In this document: piece by piece, positions 4,903-6,687 of the stretch
Layout: each line of letters begins with the position of its first letter
Position numbering within the stretch: position 1 is the first letter of the stretch
DNA from: Geobacter sp. UBA5608
Lineage (GTDB): Bacteria; Desulfobacterota; Desulfuromonadia; Geobacterales; Pseudopelobacteraceae
Assembly (NCBI GenBank): GCA_002424705.1
Contig: DIKW01000107.1
Location: forward strand, 1-6,687
Direction: 5' to 3'
Length of the DNA: 6,687 bases
Notes under the pieces: model-generated
What the model was told of the DNA's origin: nothing
Database searches by the model: none
What the model saw: the letters and a program-made list of their open reading frames with translations, nothing else
Program-made: the position numbers and the translations under genes

Positions 4903-5679
4903 TCATGGACAGGAGAGCGGCGCGCGAGCCACCGTGACGCACAGGACCGCAGCGGCTCCGGCCTGCAGCAGACAGCATGAGCATTCGGCCAGGGTGGCGC
5001 CGGTGGTAAAGACATCATCCACCAGCAGCACCCGCTTTCCATTGATAAGCCAAGGATCAGGCACACAAAACGCGCCACGCAGGTTGGTCGCCCGTTGCTC
5101 TGCGGACAGCTCGGTCTGGGAGGTGGTGTAACGGATGCGGTGCAGCAGTTGTCGCTGCAGCGGCAGCTGCCACTCTCTTTCAAGAACCTCCGCCAGCAGC
5201 AGCGACTGGTTGAAGCCACGCTGGCGCAGCCTGCGGGGATGCAGCGGAACCGGCGACAGCAGATCTGCCTGGGCGTTGGCTGCGTAATCAGCAAGGCGTT
5301 GGGCGGTCAGCAGCGCCAAGGGACGGCGCAGATGAAACCGGTGACGGTACTTGAAGGCATGGATCAGGTCGCGGCAACCGTCGTCGTAGGCCAGGGCCGC
5401 CCGTGCCGACTCCCACGGTGGCGGGTTGCGCAGGCAGGCGCCGCAGGGGTGGTCGTTGCCGGCACCATCAAAGGGACGTCCGCAGACGCTGCAGCAGGGC
5501 GACGACAAAAACGGCAGCTGGTCGTGACAGGCTGGGCAGAGATGCAACGGCCCAGCCTCTGGGATAAAGCAGCGGCAGAGGTGGCAGCGGGGCGGCAGGG
5601 CCAGGTCCAGCAGTGCGTTGCCCAGTTTGCGGACTGCGTTCAGCATCTGGCTTTGGTGACTAAAAACCCAGCTCGGCAT
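4903..5679 (-). CDS. comF: ComF-family phosphoribosyltransferase-like protein
   Basis: ComF proteins join an N-terminal zinc-binding region to a type I phosphoribosyltransferase fold; in competent bacteria they assist DNA uptake, elsewhere their role is poorly defined. The 258-residue chain shows LLDLALPPRCHLC at 23-35 and four CxxC pairs (32/35, 48/51, 63/66, 79/82), enough for two zinc sites. VPLHPRRLRQRGFNQS at 144-159 is the family motif. VLLVDDVFTTGATL at 217-230 is the PRPP-binding loop, with both acidic residues present. From 5679 the gene overlaps the LUD gene by 20 bp and has only a weak GGTGG 3 nt before the ATG. Met12 (5646) gives a length closer to relatives and no overlap but has no ribosome site, so the start is unsure. 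Either way it is probably cotranscribed with, and translationally coupled to, the LUD gene. No other competence gene is in view. Confidence 0.92.
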   Translation of the reverse strand: MPSWVFSHQSQMLNAVRKLGNALLDLALPPRCHLCRCFIPEAGPLHLCPACHDQLPFLSSPCCSVCGRPFDGAGNDHPCGACLRNPPPWESARAALAYDDGCRDLIHAFKYRHRFHLRRPLALLTAQRLADYAANAQADLLSPVPLHPRRLRQRGFNQSLLLAEVLEREWQLPLQRQLLHRIRYTTSQTELSAEQRATNLRGAFCVPDPWLINGKRVLLVDDVFTTGATLAECSCCLLQAGAAAVLCVTVARAPLSCP

Positions 5680-6313
5680 TGACCACCACGACGTGCAGGT
5701 CGGTCAGACGCGGCTTGCGATCGATGATGGTGGTCACCCGGCAGATCCGCTCCGGTGAGTTGCAGTTGCTGCAGAAGCCGGTGCTGGCGCAGGGGGTCTT
5801 GGCCTTGAGTCGTCTGCTGTTGGGCGGTGCGGCCCAGGTCTTGACCCGCTGGATCGCCTCCTGCACGCTGCCGTCCACCAGCTTGTTGCGACCGGCCACC
5901 ACGATCACTTTGCGGGGACCGAACTGCATGGCGCCCACCCGGTTGCCGACGCCGTCGATGTTGACCAGCTCACCCCGCAGTGTCAGCGCGTTAGTGCTGC
6001 ACAGAAACAGGTCGCAGGTCAGTTCCCGGCGCAGGATGATCTGTTTCTCTTCCGGTGAAAGTGATGGATCGCCGTGGTTGAGAATCTCCTTGCCGGCGGC
6101 CGCCAGTTCCTTCTCCACCCCCAGCCCGGCGATGGTCATCGAGCCGCCGAAGCCGACTGATTGTGCATCGGCCGCCTGTTGCAGGATATAGACGGCAGCC
6201 TCATGGGGGGCTGCACAGTAGACGGCGGTGAAGCCGTTGGTCTCCAGGGCCGACACCGCCTTGCGGCATTTCTGCTCCCAGCTCCAGCTGATCAGTTCTT
6301 CGCTCATCGACAT
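5660..6313 (-). CDS. LUD-domain protein (LutC/YkgG-like) with C-terminal cysteine cluster
   Basis: The product, 217 residues, belongs to the LUD family, whose best-known members LutB and LutC take part in lactate oxidation with iron-sulfur partners; the biochemical role of stand-alone members is not settled. GFGGSMTIAGLG at 54-65, STNALTLRGELVNIDGVGNRVGAM at about 106-129 and VVAGRNKLV at 138-146 are the family core. Beyond it, Cys175, Cys181, Cys184 and Cys191 form C-x5-C-x2-C-x6-C, a possible iron-sulfur or zinc site. No lutA or lutB lies within the window, so a lactate role is not supported by context. AAGGAG (6320-6325, minus strand) precedes the ATG and overlaps the end of the kinase gene, whose stop is 3 bp away. 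Met3 is a possible later start. It sits between the kinase and comF in a tight operon. Confidence 0.88.
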   Translation of the reverse strand: MSMSEELISWSWEQKCRKAVSALETNGFTAVYCAAPHEAAVYILQQAADAQSVGFGGSMTIAGLGVEKELAAAGKEILNHGDPSLSPEEKQIILRRELTCDLFLCSTNALTLRGELVNIDGVGNRVGAMQFGPRKVIVVAGRNKLVDGSVQEAIQRVKTWAAPPNSRRLKAKTPCASTGFCSNCNSPERICRVTTIIDRKPRLTDLHVVVVNAELGF

Positions 6314-6316
6314 GGT

Positions 6317-6687
6317 CTACTCCTTGGTGCGTCTGGGCAGGCGCAGGGTGAAGCTGGTGCCGCGCCCGGGTTCGCTGGCAACCTCGATGGTGCCGTTGTG
6401 GGCCGTCACCAGTTCGCGGACAATGGCCAGGCCAAGTCCCAGGCCGCCCTGCTCCCCTTTGTAAAAACGTTCAAAGATATGCGGCAACAGCTCTGGCGGG
6501 ATACCGTGGCCGTTGTCGCTCAGCTCGATGATGGTGGTCTGCTCGGTCTCCGTGGCCCGCAGTTCGATTCGGCCCTCTTCGGGCAGCGCCTTGATGGCGT
6601 TGGTCAGCAGGTTGATCAGGATCTGGCTCAAGCGATCCGGGTCGGCCCAGACGGTCAGCCCGTCGGGGCAGGCCACCATGATCCGTA
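6317..6687 (-). CDS. Sensor histidine kinase, C-terminal ATPase domain (partial)
   Basis: Only the end of this gene is present; its reading frame is open through base 6687 and the start lies outside. The visible 123 residues are a HATPase_c catalytic domain that binds ATP and phosphorylates a conserved histidine not seen here. The N box is LINLLTNAIKAL, the G1 box DNGHGIPPELLPHIFERFYKG, and the G2 box GGLGLGLAIVRELV, all intact. The C-terminus, TSFTLRLPRRTKE, follows the usual final strand with no receiver domain attached. It is upstream of the LUD gene with a 3-bp gap, so the two are cotranscribed. An ATG at 6679 is internal to the domain and is not a start. The signal and the partner response regulator cannot be inferred. 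Confidence 0.95.
   Translation of the reverse strand, partial: RIMVACPDGLTVWADPDRLSQILINLLTNAIKALPEEGRIELRATETEQTTIIELSDNGHGIPPELLPHIFERFYKGEQGGLGLGLAIVRELVTAHNGTIEVASEPGRGTSFTLRLPRRTKE

Noticed and set aside
5095..5682. Long plus-strand open frame (195 codons) opposite comF
   Set aside because: It lies fully antisense to a well-supported gene, its product is low-complexity Gln/Ala/Arg-rich with no family motif, and high GC makes such open frames common.

Overview
The window is a high-GC bacterial chromosomal segment of ten genes: three in a tandem set with a sigma-54 type control region, and six on the other strand. The gene styles point to a delta-proteobacterium of the Desulfuromonadota, most like Geobacter or Pelobacter. 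Those styles are a sigma-54 activator next to a TTGGCACG-type promoter, an Rrf2 regulator directly upstream of a cysteine synthase, a LUD-domain protein with a C-terminal cysteine cluster, and a small secreted protein with DGTG repeats. This assignment is inferred from gene style, not from a marker gene.

Plus-strand half (1-2494). The window opens inside a sigma-54 enhancer-binding regulator, of which only the end of the AAA+ domain and the Fis-type helix-turn-helix remain. The next 193 bp look like a complete sigma-54 control region. It holds a TGCAC-N7-GTGCA dyad with the geometry of an NtrC-type enhancer, a third half-site beside it, a separate CACTAT/ATAGTG dyad, and a -24/-12 promoter. 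Three genes for exported proteins follow: a Gly/Gln-rich protein with DGSG/DGTG repeats (680-1042), a protein with a probable OB-like beta domain (1075-1596), and an outer-membrane beta-barrel of the phenol-degradation-transporter type (1664-2494). The simplest reading is an envelope operon of unknown function under sigma-54 control, possibly by the regulator next door. It is the best candidate here for an undescribed system.

Minus-strand half (2491-6687), read right to left. A histidine kinase C-terminus is followed after 3 nt by a LUD-domain protein, whose end overlaps or abuts a ComF-family phosphoribosyltransferase. Next, from its own TTGACA-N17-TATATC promoter, comes a sulfur block: an Rrf2 regulator with three cysteines, cysK, an intrinsic terminator, and then larE, the sulfur transferase for the nickel-pincer cofactor. 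The terminator lies only about 20 bp before the larE start, so larE is probably expressed by read-through. larE and the beta-barrel gene converge with overlapping stop codons and no terminator between them.

No tRNA, rRNA, CRISPR array, insertion sequence or phage gene was seen, and no stretch above 300 bp lacks a gene.
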